The position numbers were made by a program, and so were the translations under genes. A model generated the notes under the pieces. The model saw nothing but the letters and a program-made list of their open reading frames with translations, did no database searches and was not told where the DNA came from. DNA of 64,000 nt from Kaistella jeonii (GTDB lineage: Bacteria; Bacteroidota; Bacteroidia; Flavobacteriales; Weeksellaceae). The DNA is taken from assembly GCF_000812865.1 (NCBI RefSeq), contig NZ_JSYL01000007.1, forward strand, positions 162,472 to 226,471. Reading direction: 5' to 3'. Shown here piece after piece: positions 35,050 through 44,045 of the stretch (positions are counted from its first letter, which is position 1; each line of letters begins with the position of its first letter).

Positions 35050-36261
35050 ATGAAAAACTTACAATTTTTACTCCTGTTTTTTACCGCTATTTTATTCGGT
35101 CAGGATATTCGAAGCATTCAGCTTTTTAACCCAAAAACAAACGATGAAACTGCGGTGATCGGTTTCAATGAGCAACTTATTCTAAAATTTGATGACCTCT
35201 CTAACTCGAGTACCGTTTATCGCTATACGTTGAAACATTTTGACCGGAACTGGCAAGATGACGGTTTGTTTTTTACAGAGTTTGCGAATGGAAGTTTGAA
35301 TGCACTCATTGACCAGTATCAATATTCGTTCAACACTTTGCAAGCTTACACCAATTACACTTTGACTTTTCCAAATAGTAAAATTCAACCCAAGATTTCG
35401 GGTAATTTTGAAATTGTCGTTTATCTGGATTCTCCGAGCACACCTCTTTTCACGAAAAGATTTTGTGTGGTTGAAGATGCTGCAAATGTGGCTTTAAATA
35501 TTAGCAGAACTTCCGACGCCAGAAATCCCAATATCAATCAGAGAGTTGAAGTGCAGGTCGTGGGAAATAATTCTTCGTTGATCCAAAATGCAAATTCAAC
35601 CAGTTTAAATGTGGTTCAAAATAATAACTGGAATGTTGCAGTTAATAACCAAAAACCAAGTTCAACGCTAGGAAACAAATTACTTTTTCAACAACTGAAT
35701 TTATCTTTTCCGGGAAATAATGAGTTTTATTATTTCGATAATAAAAATATGAATCAACCATTCGATATGGTTGCACAGGCAGAAACTTCGGACGGGGTGA
35801 ATTATACGTATCTGTATCCGGTTTGGGCTTTTCCGTTAAATTATCAATTCCAGCCCGATGTGAATGGAGCCTTTTATTTCAGAAGAAATGATTTAGGAAT
35901 TGAGCGTATTGCCGATAAAGAAGGTGATTATTCCTGGGTCTATTTCTCTTTAGAATCTGAAAAAACCAGTCAGGAAATTTATGTTTTGGGCGGTTTTAAT
36001 GACTTTATCCCAAGCAAAGAAAACCAAATGACTTATGATGAAAAATCAAAAAGATTTATCGCAAAAATTTACTTGAAACAGGGATTCTACAATTATATTC
36101 TGGCCACAAAAAACACCGATGGAACTTTAAATTTTGGAGAAATTAACGGAAGTTTTTGGCAGACAGAAAATTTATACCAAGCTTTTTTATATTACCAACC
36201 ATTCGGTAGAAATTACGATGGCTTAATTGGTTACGGAGAATTTAGAACTCCGGTCCGGTAA
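35050..36261 (+). CDS. type IX secretion plug protein (DUF5103)
   Basis: 403 residues. Signal peptide MKNLQFLLLFFTAILFGQ, then the DUF5103 pattern: DIRSIQLFNPKTNDETAVIGFNEQLILKFDDLSNSSTVYRYTLKHFDRNW (about 19-68), several immunoglobulin-like beta segments, and the ending FYNYILATKN...INGSFWQTENLYQAFLYYQPFGRNYDGLIGYG. In Flavobacterium the family plugs the SprA translocon pore on the periplasmic side. It stands alone between the MBL gene and the VOC/hemH pair. Confidence 0.85.
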   Translation: MKNLQFLLLFFTAILFGQDIRSIQLFNPKTNDETAVIGFNEQLILKFDDLSNSSTVYRYTLKHFDRNWQDDGLFFTEFANGSLNALIDQYQYSFNTLQAYTNYTLTFPNSKIQPKISGNFEIVVYLDSPSTPLFTKRFCVVEDAANVALNISRTSDARNPNINQRVEVQVVGNNSSLIQNANSTSLNVVQNNNWNVAVNNQKPSSTLGNKLLFQQLNLSFPGNNEFYYFDNKNMNQPFDMVAQAETSDGVNYTYLYPVWAFPLNYQFQPDVNGAFYFRRNDLGIERIADKEGDYSWVYFSLESEKTSQEIYVLGGFNDFIPSKENQMTYDEKSKRFIAKIYLKQGFYNYILATKNTDGTLNFGEINGSFWQTENLYQAFLYYQPFGRNYDGLIGYGEFRTPVR

Positions 36262-36262
36262 A

Positions 36263-36643
36263 TTATTTCTGTATTTTTTCAGTAGAAATAATAACTTTAT
36301 AGTGGTCGCAATCTTCAAAACAAAAGGCTTTATTATTCCAGTAAGGATTTTTTGTTTCAATTAAAGGAATTTTAAGTGTTTTCAAATTCTCTAAAATTTC
36401 GTCAACGTCTTTTTGATTTTCTGGGTAAAAAACTAAGGCGTCATCTTCATCAAATTTAGACTGAGGTTTTTCGCTATTTTGCGTGAATTCCAAATGCCAG
36501 TTTTCTCCTTCAAATCCCAGAAAAACGCCGTCATAACCATCATGAGCATTAAATCGACCGAGAATATCAAAGCTTAGAACAGAAGTGTAAAAATCAATTA
36601 CACTTTCAATATTCTGGGTGTGTCTCGCATACCGGAATTCCAT
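36263..36643 (-). CDS. VOC family protein (glyoxalase-like)
   Basis: 126 residues from the ATG at 36643 (MEFRYARHTQNIESVIDFYTSVLSF); the longer frame from 36691 would overlap hemH by 35 bases and begins with non-conserved residues. Single betaalphabeta-betabetabeta unit with DFYTSVLSFDILGRF, GVFLGFEGENWHLEFTQ (metal-site His and Glu) and LVFYPENQKDVDEIL. It resembles Bacteroidota VOC proteins of unknown substrate. It follows hemH by 13 bases, so it is probably cotranscribed. Confidence 0.78.
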   Translation of the reverse strand: MEFRYARHTQNIESVIDFYTSVLSFDILGRFNAHDGYDGVFLGFEGENWHLEFTQNSEKPQSKFDEDDALVFYPENQKDVDEILENLKTLKIPLIETKNPYWNNKAFCFEDCDHYKVIISTEKIQK

Positions 36644-36656
36644 CTCCTGAATTTTT

Positions 36657-37685
36657 CTAAACCAAATAAAACTCGTGTAACTTCTCTTCACACAAAGTTT
36701 TAACTACTTCAATCCAACGGTCTTCATCATTCAAGCAAGGAATATAATGGAAGTTTTCTCCGCCGCCATGTTCGAACTGCTCTTTACCTTCCACAGAGAT
36801 TTCCTCTAAAGTTTCTAAACAGTCAGACACAAAAGCAGGACAAACAATTGCCAGATTTTTAATTCCTTTTTTGCCTAAACCTTCTAAAGTCTCATCGGTA
36901 TAAGGTTCCATCCATTTGTCACTTCCTAACCTGGACTGGAAAGTAACCATGACTTTTTCTTTCGGTAACCCCAATTTTTCAATCACTTTTTCGGTCACTT
37001 TGAAACACTGATGACGGTAACAAAACTGATGACTTGGATTTTCATCTCTCGAACAGCAATCGTTTAGATTACAGGTATTTGTAGGATCCGTTTTGTAGAT
37101 ATGTCTTTCCGGAACACCGTGATAAGAGAATTGTAGGGCATCAAAATTTTCTGGTAATTTCTCCCGAATACTTTCTGCTAAACAATCAATATAAATTTCA
37201 CGATTATAAAAAGGCTGAATATAATTGACTTTAATATCAGGAAAATGTTTTTTACGAACTTCGTCGGCTTTTTCAATCACCGTTTCCGTAGTGCTCATCG
37301 CATATTGCGGATAAAGGGGAAACAGAACAATTTCGGTAACACCTTGCTCCCTTAGTTTTCGCATTCCGGTTTCAATGCTTGGTTCGGCATAACGCATCCC
37401 AATTTCTACAGGAACATCAACGATTTTCTGCAGCTTTTTCTTAATTCGTTCGGTGATGAAAATTAAAGGTGAACCTTCATCCGTCCAAACAGTTTCGTAA
37501 GCCGCAGCAGATTTTTTCGGACGCGTATTCAAAATAATTCCACGCACCAGTAAAGCACGGAAAAACCATCGAAAATCGATAACTTTTTCATCCATTAAAA
37601 ACTCATCCAGATATTCTTTTACATCTGCTACTTTCGTCGATCGTGGCGAACCGAGGTTCACTAATAAAATTCCTTTCTTTGCCAT
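36657..37685 (-). CDS. hemH: ferrochelatase
   Basis: 342 residues; inserts Fe(II) into protoporphyrin IX. Seen: GILLVNLGSPRSTKVADVKEYLDEFLMD, the catalytic FSYHGVPERHI (about 188-198), FQSRLGSDKWMEPYTDETL (about 254-272), and the acidic Glu in VCPAFVSDCLETLEEI (about 288-303). A Cys-rich insertion (TNTCNLNDCC...FCYRHQC, about 206-232) follows the His loop; similar insertions occur in other Bacteroidota. Whether it holds a cluster is unknown. Upstream lies the inverted-repeat unit with the GxxExxY gene. Confidence 0.95.
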   Translation of the reverse strand: MAKKGILLVNLGSPRSTKVADVKEYLDEFLMDEKVIDFRWFFRALLVRGIILNTRPKKSAAAYETVWTDEGSPLIFITERIKKKLQKIVDVPVEIGMRYAEPSIETGMRKLREQGVTEIVLFPLYPQYAMSTTETVIEKADEVRKKHFPDIKVNYIQPFYNREIYIDCLAESIREKLPENFDALQFSYHGVPERHIYKTDPTNTCNLNDCCSRDENPSHQFCYRHQCFKVTEKVIEKLGLPKEKVMVTFQSRLGSDKWMEPYTDETLEGLGKKGIKNLAIVCPAFVSDCLETLEEISVEGKEQFEHGGGENFHYIPCLNDEDRWIEVVKTLCEEKLHEFYLV

Positions 37686-37697
37686 ATAATATTTTTA

Positions 37698-37717
37698 AAC
37701 CACAAAAGTCACAAAAG
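37698..37717. repeat. left arm of 20-bp perfect inverted repeat around GxxExxY gene
   Basis: AACCACAAAAGTCACAAAAG; the exact reverse complement is at 38214-38233. The arms are 496 bases apart and bracket the whole gene. Confidence 0.95.
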
Positions 37718-37762
37718 CAGCTTGTTTTAAGTTGAATTCAATACTGCTTAAAGTTCAAATAA

Positions 37763-38179
37763 TTACATTAATTGACTATAATATTGATTTACAAGAGTTT
37801 CCTGTCCTTCGTGGTAGATGTTTTTTACATTAAAATTGATCAAGATTCCTTTCGGAATTTTTAAAATACCCATATAATTCAAAAGTTTTGCCCGATGAAT
37901 ATCGTCAAAACTTTTTACAGCTTTTATTTCTAAAACAATTGCTTCCTCAATTAAAAAGTCACATTTATAATCACAATTTAATCTTTTGCCTTTATAAGAA
38001 ATTTCTACATTAAGTTCCGACTGAAAATTAATTTTCCTTAAAGTAAATTCTTCCTTCAAGGCTTCATGATAAACTTTTTCCAACAAACCAGGTCCCAAAA
38101 TTTTATGAACTTCAATACAAGCTCCATTAATTTTATAGGTCAAATCGGTTAGATAAGATTGCGTTATCATTATTTGCAC
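37763..38179 (-). CDS. GxxExxY family protein (PD-(D/E)XK nuclease-like)
   Basis: 138 residues (a start at the fourth residue, MITQSYL, is equally possible). The name motif is GPGLLEKVYHEAL (about 29-41). The nuclease-like core reads YKCDFLIEEAIVLEIKAVKSF (about 71-91), with Asp at the end of one strand and E-x-K on the next, as in PDDEXK_3 (PF13366). C-terminal ILKIPKGILINFNV is family-typical. These short proteins are widespread, usually single, between unrelated housekeeping genes, and have no established role. The gene is enclosed by a perfect 20-bp inverted repeat whose sequence recurs elsewhere in the window. Confidence 0.85.
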   Translation of the reverse strand: MQIMITQSYLTDLTYKINGACIEVHKILGPGLLEKVYHEALKEEFTLRKINFQSELNVEISYKGKRLNCDYKCDFLIEEAIVLEIKAVKSFDDIHRAKLLNYMGILKIPKGILINFNVKNIYHEGQETLVNQYYSQLM

Positions 38180-38213
38180 TTTAAAAAGCTTTATAAGATC
38201 TTTAGAAATTTAC

Positions 38214-38233
38214 CTTTTGTGACTTTTGTGGTT
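38214..38233. repeat. right arm of the inverted repeat around GxxExxY gene
   Basis: CTTTTGTGACTTTTGTGGTT. The same 22-base sequence including TTAA is at 10335-10356 beside murI. Confidence 0.95.
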
Positions 38234-38239
38234 AATTAA

Positions 38240-39118
38240 TTAACCATTCACCGCTTCCACTTTCTCAACCAGTTCTGGAACGAACTGTTTCAAAAGATTT
38301 TCAATACCCCCTTTTAAAGTCGCCGTCGAACTGGGACAACCTGAGCAAGCGCCTTGCAATAACATTTTTGCAGTTTTGGTTTCAGGAATGTATTCCATTA
38401 ATGAAATTTTTCCACCATCAGCTTCTACAGCCGGTGCAACATATTCGGTTAAGATATCAGAAATTTTCTGTTCGGTTTCCGTATATTCTCTGTTGATTAA
38501 ATTTTCAACGGGACTTTCATGTTTCTGCGGTGTTGCATTAGAAATTTTACCTCCATTTTGTAAATATTCAGTAATGAAAGTTCGCATTGCAATCATTACT
38601 TCATGCCATTCTACCGAAACATTTTTGGTAACCGCCACGAAATTATCTGAAATAAATACTTCTTTGGTAAAATCAAATTGATCAAAAATCGCTTTTGCTA
38701 AAGGAACTTCTTCTGCATCTTCTTTACTTTTAACTTCCACAAAACCATCCATCAATACTTTGGTTGAAACAAATTTCATCACCATTGGATTTGGAGTCAT
38801 TTCTGCAAAAATCTGCTCCACTTCTGCTTTCTTCTGCATATAAACTCTTGGATTCGCTTCTAATTCCTCTTCGATAATTCCTTTTAAAGGCTCAACCACA
38901 TTTTCCCAATCGACACCATCTTGTTTTGCAACAGCAATAAAATTAGCCGTGATAAAAATTCTTTCAACAAAAGGATAAACAAAAAGCTTTTTTGCCAAAG
39001 GAATTTCTGAAATATCAGAAGTTCGGTCTATTTCCAAAGAACCCGGCATCAAGTTGTAATCTGCGACAAACTTCATCACTTTTGGGTTTTCGGTAGGCTC
39101 TATAATAATTGGTCTCAT
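38240..39118 (-). CDS. NifU family Fe-S scaffold protein (Nfu type)
   Basis: 292 residues. Two tandem Nfu_N-like domains (about 1-85 with IEPTENPKVMKFVADYNLMPG, and about 106-190 with MTPNPMVMKFVSTKVLMDG) and a C-terminal NifU domain (about 215-290) with the CxxC cluster site in LLQGACSGCPSSTATLKGGIENLL. It assembles or delivers Fe-S clusters to target proteins. The duplicated N-terminal domain is a normal Bacteroidota arrangement. No suf genes are adjacent. Confidence 0.9.
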   Translation of the reverse strand: MRPIIIEPTENPKVMKFVADYNLMPGSLEIDRTSDISEIPLAKKLFVYPFVERIFITANFIAVAKQDGVDWENVVEPLKGIIEEELEANPRVYMQKKAEVEQIFAEMTPNPMVMKFVSTKVLMDGFVEVKSKEDAEEVPLAKAIFDQFDFTKEVFISDNFVAVTKNVSVEWHEVMIAMRTFITEYLQNGGKISNATPQKHESPVENLINREYTETEQKISDILTEYVAPAVEADGGKISLMEYIPETKTAKMLLQGACSGCPSSTATLKGGIENLLKQFVPELVEKVEAVNG

Positions 39119-39140
39119 TTTATTTCCTTAAATTTGAGTA

Positions 39141-39148
39141 CAAAAATA
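39141..39148 (-). promoter_or_regulatory. TAnnTTTG -7 element of the Nfu gene
   Basis: TATTTTTG on the minus strand, 22 bases before the ATG at 39118. Confidence 0.55.
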
Positions 39149-39294
39149 CGGATAAGAATTTAGATTTTATTAGTGACGTTTTAGACCTTATCAATGAGTC
39201 ATATTAGTACAAATTGAAAACTTTATCCAAAATTAATTTAGAAATATACAGAATTGATTTTTCGAGAATCAATTATCAACTTAAAACAATCAAC

Positions 39295-39807
39295 ATGGCA
39301 TTAATAAAAGAACTTTTAGGAAAAACTCCTCAAATCGGAGCAGATACTTTTTTAGCGGAAACGGCAACAATTATTGGAGATGTGAAGATGGGAAAAGAAT
39401 GCAGCATTTGGTACAATGCTGTAATTCGGGGAGATGTGAATTATATCACGATGGGCGACAAAGTAAATGTGCAGGACAATGCGATGTTACACTGTACTTT
39501 TGAAAAATTTCCGCTAATCATAGGAGACAATGTTTCCATAGGTCACAATGCAATTGTTCATGGTTGCACGATCCACGATAATGTTTTAATCGGGATGGGT
39601 GCAATTGTGATGGATGATTGTTTGGTAGAAAGCAACTCAATTGTTGGTGCAGGATCAGTTGTAATTCAAGGAACTCACATTAAATCTGGAGAAGTCTGGG
39701 CCGGAATACCTGCTCGTAAAATTAAAGATATTTCTTCTGAATTATTGGAAGGCGAAGTGAATCGGATCGCCAATAATTATGTGAAATATTCGAGTTGGTA
39801 TAAATAA
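39295..39807 (+). CDS. gamma-class carbonic anhydrase-like hexapeptide protein
   Basis: 170 residues from the ATG at 39295 (MALIKELLGKTPQIG); the frame is open 27 codons further but those residues are not conserved. Left-handed beta helix of hexapeptide repeats (IIGDVKMGKECSIWYNAVIRGD..., VNVQDNAMLHC, VSIGHNAIVHGC, VLIGMGAIVMD). His residues in LHCTF and IGHNAIVHG match the metal ligands of the YrdA/CamH group. Enzymatic activity is not certain for this subgroup. Confidence 0.88.
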   Translation: MALIKELLGKTPQIGADTFLAETATIIGDVKMGKECSIWYNAVIRGDVNYITMGDKVNVQDNAMLHCTFEKFPLIIGDNVSIGHNAIVHGCTIHDNVLIGMGAIVMDDCLVESNSIVGAGSVVIQGTHIKSGEVWAGIPARKIKDISSELLEGEVNRIANNYVKYSSWYK

Positions 39808-39886
39808 AATGAATGGTGAATAGTAAATTTACTTTATGAAATGTAAAATCCTCGACAAAGTATTATTAAATTGTTATTATATTTAT

Positions 39887-40345
39887 TTATTGCGCTTGAG
39901 CGACTGAAGAATTACCATTCACCAAAACCGCTTTTCCACCTTCACATTTTATTTCCGTAGGTTCAGGGACGATTGCACAATCCGACATTAAATTATATTT
40001 TTTGTTGAACGCAGACTGCATTGCGGTGAATTTTTGTATTTGAGGTAAAATTTCTGATTCTATTTTTTTTGGATAAGCGATGTAAGAGCTCGGTCCGCCA
40101 CAAGGTTTTGCTCCAATTGCGGCAAAAGCGAAGTTGGCTGAACCGTCGCAAGTTTCTCTTTGAGCCATCGAATCAATTTCTTTGATGAGCGAACTTAACT
40201 GTTGCTGATCTGCCTGTTGTGTCAAATTATTTTCAGGTTTTAAAGTAATATCTTTTGGGAGATTTTCGGCATTTTCTACCGTATTTTTTGATTTGCAGGC
40301 GAACAAAGATAAAGTGGCAATTACAAGAGTTAGAACAGTTCTCAT
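39887..40345 (-). CDS. lipoprotein, unknown function
   Basis: 152 residues. Lipoprotein signal MRTVLTLVIATLSLFACKS (Cys17), a polar linker, then a globular part with ETCDGSANFAFAAIGAKPCGGPSSYIAYPKK and IQKFTAMQSAFNKKYNLMSDCAIVPEPTEIKCEGGK, with four further Cys that could form two disulfides. It resembles flavobacterial hypothetical lipoproteins with a CGGP...YP motif; no function known. Confidence 0.7.
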   Translation of the reverse strand: MRTVLTLVIATLSLFACKSKNTVENAENLPKDITLKPENNLTQQADQQQLSSLIKEIDSMAQRETCDGSANFAFAAIGAKPCGGPSSYIAYPKKIESEILPQIQKFTAMQSAFNKKYNLMSDCAIVPEPTEIKCEGGKAVLVNGNSSVAQAQ

Positions 40346-40370
40346 TTTGAATTATTTTAAAACTTAGCTG

Positions 40371-40378
40371 CAAAAATA
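40371..40378 (-). promoter_or_regulatory. TAnnTTTG -7 element of the lipoprotein gene
   Basis: TATTTTTG on the minus strand, 25 bases before the ATG at 40345. Confidence 0.5.
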
Positions 40379-40497
40379 AGACCTTTTAGAAAAGACGCGA
40401 TTAGAAAGTAAAAATTATAATTAACATTACAAAACATTTTATTTAGATTTAATTTTACCATCAACATTTAATGATTAAAGTTTATCTCAATTAAATT

Positions 40498-40782
40498 TTA
40501 ATCTTCCTCAACAAAACTTAAAGATATTTTCGACTTTATTTCTAAAATCTTACCCTCTTTCTCTGCTAAGTCAATCACCTTTGAAATCGCCTCCAAAGTT
40601 TCTTTTAATTGTGCAATTCTTTTTAATGCCGCTTCATCTTCCTTTCCGAAACGTTCTTGGGAGCTGAAATTTTTCATCCGGTGAAAACGCATTTTGCTTT
40701 TGTAAATACTGAACAATATTTCACGGCTTTCTTTGGCTAAAAATTCACCCTCAATTAAGGTAAAAGTATTTTGATGATCCAT
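40498..40782 (-). CDS. small helical protein, unknown
   Basis: 94 residues, no signal. FTLIEGEFLAKESREILFSIYKSKMRFHRMKNFSSQERFGKEDEAALKRIAQLKETLEAISKVIDLAEKEGK suggests two long amphipathic helices. A clear ATG and normal codon use support it being real. It follows icd on the same strand. I do not recognise a function. Confidence 0.65.
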   Translation of the reverse strand: MDHQNTFTLIEGEFLAKESREILFSIYKSKMRFHRMKNFSSQERFGKEDEAALKRIAQLKETLEAISKVIDLAEKEGKILEIKSKISLSFVEED

Positions 40783-40898
40783 TAATGATAATTTTGAATT
40801 GAAGATTTTTTTGAGGAGACAAAGCAGTTTTAGGTTTTAAAAATAAAGTCCAATACACGATCGGACTTTATTAATATTCAATTATTTAAAACTTGAAA

Positions 40899-42335
40899 TT
40901 ACTGTCCTTGACCTAATGAATACGCTGCTTTACCATCAAATTCATAGAGGTTTTCAGTTTTTACCACATCAATTTTCGCATCTAAAGCTTTGGCTAAAAG
41001 CGTGATGATATTATTTTTGTAGAGTGTTTTTCCTTCATTATGTTCATATCTGCATCTCCAGTGATCGGTGCAGAAAGTTTCCGAAAATCCATTGGGCCAA
41101 ACTTTAATTCCTCTATTGGTGATCATGGTTAAATGCTTATTCTCCGTATTAATGCTCTGTAATTTTTCTGCCAGTTCATTCGGATCAGTTCCTCTCCAGT
41201 CTACAAATAAATCAACGCCAACCAATTGTTTATTCATTGCAGGTTTCTTCACATATTTTGGTAAATTGAGTACCGCATCTTTCACAAATTTCACGGGTTT
41301 CAAAACAGAAGGTTCATGACCTAAATTTTTGACGACCGCATCTGCGAATTCACTTGTTCCAACTTTTTCTTTACTAACTCCTTCTTTAAAAATATCATAA
41401 GTATGAATTCCATCTTCGATCGTTTTCAACCAGGCATTCTGAACTTTTTCTGCCACTTCAGTTTGTCCGATATGGTTTAACATCATGATCGCTCCTTGCA
41501 ATAAACCTGAAGGATTCGCCATATTTTGTCCCGCACGTCTTGGTGCAGAACCGTGAATCGCTTCAAACATCGCACATTCTTCTCCGATATTTGCAGAACC
41601 CGCTAAACCAACAGAACCTGCGATTTGTGCCGCAATATCTGAAATCACATCTCCATAAAGATTTAAAGTAACGATTACATCAAAAATTTCCGGCGTATCT
41701 GCCATTTTTGCAGCACCGATATCAATGATCCAGTGTTCGTTTTCAATCTCCGGATATTCTAAAGCGATCTCATCAAAAACCTTGTGGAATAATCCATCGG
41801 TTTGTTTCATGATATTGTCTTTGGTGAAACAGGTCACTTTTTTTCTGCCATAAACTTTAGCATATTCAAAGGCATATCGAATGATTTTTTCACAACCAGG
41901 GCGGCTAATTAATTTTAAACATTGTACTACTTCATCGGTTTGTTGGTGCTCAATTCCACCATAAAGATCCTCTTCATTTTCGCGGATAATTACAATATCC
42001 ATTTCGTGATGTTTCGTTTCAACAAAAGGATACAAGCTCATACAAGGTCTTACGTTAGAATACAATCCCAGAAATTTTCGGGTCGTTACATTCAAACTTT
42101 TATAACCACCACCTTGAGGAGTAGTGATCGGCGCTTTCAAAAAAACTTTGTTTGTTCTGATGGTGTCCCATGAGTCAGCGGCAATTCCATTGTTATTTCC
42201 GGCTAAATACACTTTTTCACCCACGGCGATTTCATCGATTTCAATTTGAGCTCCTGCCGCCATGATAATTTTCAAAGTGGCATCCATAATTTCTGGTCCA
42301 ATGCCGTCTCCTTTTGCTACTGTAATTCTTGTCAT
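40899..42335 (-). CDS. icd: NADP-dependent isocitrate dehydrogenase (long form)
   Basis: 478 residues. Oxidative decarboxylation of isocitrate in the TCA cycle. Seen: GDGIGPEIMDATLKII at the N-terminus, APITTPQGGGYKSLNVTTRKFLGLYSNVRP (about 69-98), ENEEDLYGGIEH, TKDNIMKQTDGLFH, the metal-binding DVIVTLNLYGDVISDIAAQIAGSVGLAGSANIG (about 211-243), and EAIHGSAPRRAGQNMANPSG. A C-terminal extension of about 140 residues beyond the core (from about 340) is typical of the Thermus/Rickettsia/Bacteroidota type. Divergent to a LysR gene 85 bases away, which may regulate it. Confidence 0.92.
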   Translation of the reverse strand: MTRITVAKGDGIGPEIMDATLKIIMAAGAQIEIDEIAVGEKVYLAGNNNGIAADSWDTIRTNKVFLKAPITTPQGGGYKSLNVTTRKFLGLYSNVRPCMSLYPFVETKHHEMDIVIIRENEEDLYGGIEHQQTDEVVQCLKLISRPGCEKIIRYAFEYAKVYGRKKVTCFTKDNIMKQTDGLFHKVFDEIALEYPEIENEHWIIDIGAAKMADTPEIFDVIVTLNLYGDVISDIAAQIAGSVGLAGSANIGEECAMFEAIHGSAPRRAGQNMANPSGLLQGAIMMLNHIGQTEVAEKVQNAWLKTIEDGIHTYDIFKEGVSKEKVGTSEFADAVVKNLGHEPSVLKPVKFVKDAVLNLPKYVKKPAMNKQLVGVDLFVDWRGTDPNELAEKLQSINTENKHLTMITNRGIKVWPNGFSETFCTDHWRCRYEHNEGKTLYKNNIITLLAKALDAKIDVVKTENLYEFDGKAAYSLGQGQ

Positions 42336-42420
42336 TTTATTTTTTTTGATGGGACAAATTTGGAGTTTCTAATTCATATATTTTTATTTATATTTGTAAT
42401 ACTATCCATAAATATATTTA

Positions 42421-43344
42421 ATGAATTACACTTTAAATCAATTGAAGATTTTTTTAAAAGTTGTGCAAACCGAAAGCGTCACCAAAGCTTCGGAAGAACT
42501 TTATTTGACACAACCTGCAGTTTCCATACAGCTGAAAAATTTTCAGGATCAGTTTGATATTCCTTTGACCGAAGTTGTTGGAAGAAAAATTTATATCACC
42601 GATTTTGGAAAAGAAATTGCAGAAGCTGCAGAAAATATCATCAATCAAGTTCATGCTATTAATTACAAAACTTTAGCTTATAAAGGTCGGTTAACAGGTA
42701 AACTAAAAATTTCGGTCGTGTCAACTGGAAAATATGTGATGCCTTATTTTCTGTCGGAATTTATGAAAGAACACACCGGTGTCGAACTGAATATGGATGT
42801 CACCAATAAATACCAGGTTCTGGAAAGTCTGGAAAATAATACGGTTGATTTTGCCCTCGTTTCTATTTTACCGACGACTCAAAATATTGAAAAGTTAGAT
42901 CTGCTTCAAAATAAATTATACCTGGTCGGAAGCAGCAATTTGGACATTAAAAAAAGAAGTTCCACAAAAGAAATCTTCGAAAATCTTCCACTTATCTTTC
43001 GGGAAAAAGGTTCCGGAACGCGACAAACGATGGAGAAATTTTTTGCTGACAATAATATTTCCGTGCTCAAAAGAATGGAACTTTCTTCCAATGAAGCCGT
43101 GAAACAATCTCTATTAGCGGGTTTGGGTTATTCTATTATGCCTTTGATCGGGATTAAAAATGAATTGCAAAACAAAGAATTACAAATTATTCCAATCAAA
43201 GAATTGCCCATCAAAACAACCTGGAGTTTAATTTGGTTGAAAGGCAAAAAGCAAACCTTAGTTTCTGCTGCGTATTTAGAATTCCTGAAAAAGGAAACTT
43301 CGAACATTGTAAACAGTAAATTTATGTGGTCTGAACTGTATTAA
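42421..43344 (+). CDS. LysR family transcriptional regulator
   Basis: 307 residues. N-terminal winged helix (1-60: LNQLKIFLKVVQTESVTKASEELYLTQPAVSIQLKNF) and a periplasmic-binding-like effector domain from about 92 (GKLKISVVSTGKYVMPYFLSEFMKEHTGVELNM). REKGSGTRQTMEKFFADNNI (about 197-216) resembles CbbR/CysB-like regulators. LysR proteins usually control the divergent gene, here icd, from the shared 85-bp intergenic region, which is AT-rich with ATA/TAT half-sites but no single clear T-N11-A palindrome. The effector is unknown. Confidence 0.88.
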   Translation: MNYTLNQLKIFLKVVQTESVTKASEELYLTQPAVSIQLKNFQDQFDIPLTEVVGRKIYITDFGKEIAEAAENIINQVHAINYKTLAYKGRLTGKLKISVVSTGKYVMPYFLSEFMKEHTGVELNMDVTNKYQVLESLENNTVDFALVSILPTTQNIEKLDLLQNKLYLVGSSNLDIKKRSSTKEIFENLPLIFREKGSGTRQTMEKFFADNNISVLKRMELSSNEAVKQSLLAGLGYSIMPLIGIKNELQNKELQIIPIKELPIKTTWSLIWLKGKKQTLVSAAYLEFLKKETSNIVNSKFMWSELY

Positions 43345-43361
43345 GCAGAAATGATCGATAA

Positions 43362-44045
43362 TCAGACAGTAATTTCCTCCGGCGTTTCGCTTGGGGTGTC
43401 GTAAATAACGTAATCATTGTATTTTGCCTCGTTCGTATCATAGAAAATATCCTTCCCAATTCCGGCATATTTTGCAACCAATCGGTACAAAGCATTCAGC
43501 GCTTCGATTCGTTTTTCTGTAGAAATATCCCGATTAATAATGGCTTCTGTAACTTCATCGATACCCTTATCAAATGTTTCACCCTGCAAAATAAGTCGGT
43601 CGATCAAGGTTTGGCTTAAACCTTCTTCCACCATCTCTGCCAAATTTCGCGTAGTTGCGACAACCATAATTTTGTAATTCCGCGCCAAGTCAGACTCTCG
43701 CTGTCGGGTGAGATCGCTCGGTCCAAAAGCGCGGTATTGTGCAGATTGTGACCCAAAATAGTTCGCCGCCATATTCAGAATCGTGCGCATGGTTTTCTCC
43801 AGTGCGCTTCTTGCCGCCTCTTTCTTTTCGGTAGCAATCATTTTCTCGGCTTCCAAAATTTCGTCGGACAGAAAAACATCCACGGCATCCCGTTTTTCTA
43901 CAAATTGAGTTTTCGCTGCGGCATCATATCCGCGTTCTGCAAAATTCACAAAATCCCGATCCAGAAGATTGATCAATTCATCTGCTTTTTGTTTCAGTAC
44001 TGCATCGGTAAGGTTATTATTTCGAACAAGTTTTGGCTTTCTCAT
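43362..44045 (-). CDS. uncharacterised helical protein, paralogue A of pair with 50738
   Basis: 227 residues, predicted mostly helical, no signal or membrane helix. It shares large blocks with the gene at 50738: NL(T/A)DAVLKQKADE(L/F)INLLDRD near the N-terminus, ARSALEK(T/S)MRTI near residue 82, NYFGSQSAQYRAFG, and AKYAGIG(K/Q)DIFY plus NEAKYNDYVIYDTPS at the C-terminus. The ends are better conserved than the middle (about 110-170). No family known to me. Its upstream side carries a 21-bp tandem array at 44151-44297. Confidence 0.75.
   Translation of the reverse strand: MRKPKLVRNNNLTDAVLKQKADELINLLDRDFVNFAERGYDAAAKTQFVEKRDAVDVFLSDEILEAEKMIATEKKEAARSALEKTMRTILNMAANYFGSQSAQYRAFGPSDLTRQRESDLARNYKIMVVATTRNLAEMVEEGLSQTLIDRLILQGETFDKGIDEVTEAIINRDISTEKRIEALNALYRLVAKYAGIGKDIFYDTNEAKYNDYVIYDTPSETPEEITV

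Noticed and set aside
42336..42420. Defined LysR operator between icd and the LysR gene
   Set aside because: The interval is AT-rich with several overlapping partial T-N11-A matches; none stands out.
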